Under the pieces are notes generated by a model, which worked only from the letters and a program-made list of their open reading frames with translations, did not search any database and was not told the DNA's origin. Position numbers and translations under genes: made by a program. From Nitrospirillum viridazoti CBAmc (GTDB lineage: Bacteria; Pseudomonadota; Alphaproteobacteria; Azospirillales; Azospirillaceae): a stretch of DNA of 64,000 nucleotides. This document shows positions 61,618-64,000 of the stretch, in pieces (position 1 is the stretch's first letter; each line of letters begins with the position of its first letter). The stretch lies in NCBI RefSeq assembly GCF_000730165.1, contig NZ_CP022113.1:496001-560000 (forward strand). Direction: 5' to 3'.

Positions 61618-62817
61618 ATGCGGTATGAGGTCCGGGCGCTGTCGCCCGATCACCTGATGACCCAGCTGGTCCTGGACGCCCAGGATGAGGACGACGCGCG
61701 CCGCCAGGCAGCGATGCGCGGCCTGGCCGTGGCCGAGGTGCGGCCGGCCAAGGGCCTGCGCGTACCCACGGCCCTTGGGGGGGCCACCGCCCGTCAGTGG
61801 TCCTTGGTGCTGTTTAGCCAGGAGCTGTTGGCCCTGCTGCGCGCCGGCCTGTCCATCGTCGAGGGGTTGGAGGCGCTGCTGGAGAAGGAGGCGAACGAGA
61901 CCGCACGCGCCATCCTGCAGCGCCTGCTGGCCGGCCTGCGTGACGGCAAGCGCCTGTCGGTCGTGCTGGCGGAACAGCCGGCGCACTTTCCGCCACTCTA
62001 TGTGGGCATCGTCCGCGCGGCGGAGGGAACCAGCGACCTGCCCCGCTCGCTCGCCCGCTATCTCGACTATCGCCAGAGGGTGGATGGCGTGCGCGGCAAG
62101 GTGGTCAGCGCCGCGATCTATCCCTGCATCCTGGCCCTGGTAGGCGGGGCCGTGTCCTTCTTCCTGGTGGGCTACGTCGTTCCCAGCTTCGCCCAGATCT
62201 ACCAGGGCACCGGCCGTTCCCTGCCCTTCCTGTCGCGCATGCTGATGGATTGGGGCCGCTTCGCCGGGGCGCATTCCGCATCGCTGGCGGCGGGCATCGT
62301 CGCCCTGGCCGCCCTGCTCGCCTTCGGTGTCCGGCACGTCGTCCGGCGCGGCGGCGTGGGCCGGCTGCTGGCCGTCATTCCCGGCATGGCGGCGCGGGTG
62401 CGGATTTATGAGTTGTCGCGCCTCTATCTCACCATGGGCATGCTGCTGGAGGGCGGCATCACCGTGGTCGCGGCCATGGCCTCCATCCAGGGCATGATGT
62501 CGGCCGACGTGGCCGCCCGCCTGCGGCTGGCCAGCGACGCCGTGCAGGCCGGCACCCCCCTGTCAGATGCCTTCGAGGCCCAGGGCCTGGCCACGCCCAT
62601 CTCGCTGCGCATGCTGCGCGTGGGGGAACGCTCGGGCGAGCTGGGCGCCATGCTTACCCGCTCCGCCGAGTTCTACGACGGGGAGATCGGGCGTTGGATC
62701 GACCGCTTCACCCGCATCTTCGAACCGCTGCTCATGGCCGCTATCGGCATCATCGTCGGCGCCATCGTCGTGCTGCTCTACATGCCCATCTTCGACCTGG
62801 CGGACAGCCTGCAATGA
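61618..62817 (+). CDS. gspF: Type II secretion inner-membrane platform protein
   Basis: 399 residues with two T2SSF domains. The first (about 65-190) has FSQELLALLRAGLSIVEGLE and FPPLYVGIVRAAEGTSDLPR. The second (about 265-390) has LYLTMGMLLEGGITVVAAMA and LRMLRVGERSGELGAMLTRS. Three hydrophobic segments lie near 170, 220 and 375. It couples the GspE ATPase to pseudopilus assembly. GGGGAT precedes the start, and the TGA overlaps the gspE ATG (62814-62817). Confidence 0.95.
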   Translation: MRYEVRALSPDHLMTQLVLDAQDEDDARRQAAMRGLAVAEVRPAKGLRVPTALGGATARQWSLVLFSQELLALLRAGLSIVEGLEALLEKEANETARAILQRLLAGLRDGKRLSVVLAEQPAHFPPLYVGIVRAAEGTSDLPRSLARYLDYRQRVDGVRGKVVSAAIYPCILALVGGAVSFFLVGYVVPSFAQIYQGTGRSLPFLSRMLMDWGRFAGAHSASLAAGIVALAALLAFGVRHVVRRGGVGRLLAVIPGMAARVRIYELSRLYLTMGMLLEGGITVVAAMASIQGMMSADVAARLRLASDAVQAGTPLSDAFEAQGLATPISLRMLRVGERSGELGAMLTRSAEFYDGEIGRWIDRFTRIFEPLLMAAIGIIVGAIVVLLYMPIFDLADSLQ

Positions 62818-64000
62818 GCCAAGACGCCCTCTTCCCAGCATTGGATGACGAGGCCCTGCTGCGCCAGGCGCGGCGGGCCGCCCTGACCAGCCGGCGCGGC
62901 ACCTTGGCGGAGTTCGACGCCCTGGCTGGCGGGGAACCGCGCCAGCGCCTGCACCGCCTGGGCCGGGTGCTGGACCTGCCCGTGCTGGAGACGGCGGCCA
63001 TGCTGGTCCTGACGCCGGCCCTGGACCTGCTGCCCCTGCCCCGCGCCATGCAGCGCCACTGCGCCCTGCTGCGCGCCGAGGGCGGGGGACTGCTGGCCGC
63101 TGTCACCGACCCCTTCGACGCCGACCTGCTGACCTGGCTGGAAACCCAGGCGGGGGCTGAGATGGGCGTGGCGCTGGCCCTGCAGGCCGACATCCACGCC
63201 TATCTGTCCAAGCTGGAAGAGTCCGTGCGCGCCATGGATAGCGTGGTCCAGGCCGCCGACGGCGACCGCCGCGACGGCCGCACCGCCGCCATCCTGTCCT
63301 TCGCCAGCGTCAGCGAGGCCGCCAGCCCGGCGGTGAAACTGGTCAACTCCACCCTCTACGACGCGCTGAAGGCGGGCGCGTCGGACATCCACATGGAAAG
63401 CACGGCCACCGGCCTGGCCATCAAGTATCGCGTCGACGGCGTGCTGGACCGGGGCACGGCGATCAATGGCACCGAAACGTCGGAGCAGGTCATCAGCCGC
63501 CTGAAGGTGCTGGCCGAACTGGACATCGCCGAACGCCGCGTGCCGCAGGACGGCAGCTTCCGGGTGGAGGCGGCGGGCCGGGAGATCGACCTGCGCGTCT
63601 CCATCATGCCCAGCATCCATGGCGAGGACGCCGTCATCCGCATCCTGGACAAGCGCGCCATGATGGCGGCCTACGGCGCGCTGAGCCTGGAAACGCTGGG
63701 CTTCGACGCCGCCTCGCTGGCCATCCTGCGGGAGCTGGCGGAGGAACCGCACGGCATGCTGCTGGTCACCGGGCCCACCGGCTCGGGCAAGACCACGACG
63801 CTGTACGCCGCGCTGACGGAAATCCACAACGGGCGCGACAAGATCATCACCATTGAGGATCCGGTGGAATACCAGTTGTCGGGCATCCTCCAGATCCCGG
63901 TGAACGAGCGCAAAGGCCTGACCTTCGCCAAGGGTTTGCGCAGCATCCTGCGGCACGACCCCGACAAGATCATGGTGGGCGAGATCCGCGACCGGGAAAC
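62814..64000 (+). CDS. gspE: Type II secretion ATPase (C-terminus beyond the window)
   Basis: 395 codons are visible. The N-terminal part (about 1-135) is a T2SSE_N-like domain that binds the platform. The central segment has DALKAGASDIHMESTATG and DIAERRVPQDGSFRV, conserved in GspE. Walker A is GPTGSGKTTTLY at about 320-331, the Asp box is IITIEDPVEYQLSGI, and the His box begins LRHDPDKIMVGEIRDRET where the sequence ends. The zinc tetracysteine region lies beyond the edge. It powers pseudopilus assembly from the cytoplasm. The order G-F-E is unlike the common C-D-E-F-G order. Confidence 0.95.
   Translation, partial: MSQDALFPALDDEALLRQARRAALTSRRGTLAEFDALAGGEPRQRLHRLGRVLDLPVLETAAMLVLTPALDLLPLPRAMQRHCALLRAEGGGLLAAVTDPFDADLLTWLETQAGAEMGVALALQADIHAYLSKLEESVRAMDSVVQAADGDRRDGRTAAILSFASVSEAASPAVKLVNSTLYDALKAGASDIHMESTATGLAIKYRVDGVLDRGTAINGTETSEQVISRLKVLAELDIAERRVPQDGSFRVEAAGREIDLRVSIMPSIHGEDAVIRILDKRAMMAAYGALSLETLGFDAASLAILRELAEEPHGMLLVTGPTGSGKTTTLYAALTEIHNGRDKIITIEDPVEYQLSGILQIPVNERKGLTFAKGLRSILRHDPDKIMVGEIRDRE

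Overview
The window is GC-rich DNA densely packed with carbohydrate-scavenging genes. TonB-dependent receptors of the Xanthomonas/Caulobacter type, a proteobacterial inositol operon with a fused IolC-DUF2090 protein, an alphaproteobacterial-style IF-1 beside a cold-shock gene, and type II secretion genes together suggest a free-living or plant-associated alphaproteobacterium, perhaps Azospirillaceae (Nitrospirillum/Niveispirillum-like). The genus is an inference.

Layout. (1) 1-12.8 kb: an alpha-L-fucosidase (cut by the window edge), a TonB receptor, and a GlcNAc operon running transporter, BadF-type kinase, SIS-type glucosamine-6-phosphate deaminase, NagA. A ROK repressor and a ROK sugar kinase coupled to an uncharacterised glycoside hydrolase follow. 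(2) 12.8-23.9 kb: a glycoprotein-glycan block with GH29, GH92 and GH125 plus a TonB receptor on the minus strand and another GH29 on the plus strand. This set would trim fucose and alpha-mannose from N-glycan-like chains. (3) 23.9-35.3 kb: inositol catabolism, with iolCDEB on the minus strand, an RpiR-type iolR, and a divergent operon of iolG, an APC permease, a PfkB kinase and a GH4 glycosidase. (4) 35.3-36.7 kb: an IS110-family insertion. (5) 36.8-48.7 kb: two ROK regulators, a GH2 beta-galactosidase, a GPH sugar symporter, a third TonB receptor and a phosphocholine-type phospholipase C. (6) 48.7-51.2 kb: housekeeping genes (HlyIII protein, IF-1, CspA) and a frameshifted fructosamine kinase. 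(7) 51.2-64 kb: prepilin peptidase, an 8.6-kb gene for a secreted GH2/discoidin/Ig/GH64 protein, then gspG, gspF and gspE (cut by the right edge).

How it fits together. Oligosaccharides would cross the outer membrane through the three TonB receptors. Periplasmic enzymes, five of them with twin-arginine signals, would trim them, and GlcNAc, mannose, galactose and inositol would enter through the inner-membrane transporters. The giant C-terminal GH64 protein lies inside the type II secretion locus and is probably a substrate of that machine.

The items most worth following up are the giant GH2-GH64 fusion with its higher-order module duplication and apparently lost GH2 acid/base residue, the iolG-APC-PfkB-GH4 operon, matching GGAA-N6-TTCC sites at iolC and at a fucosidase gene, and the uncharacterised hydrolase at 10505-12841. 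No tRNA, rRNA or CRISPR array was seen.
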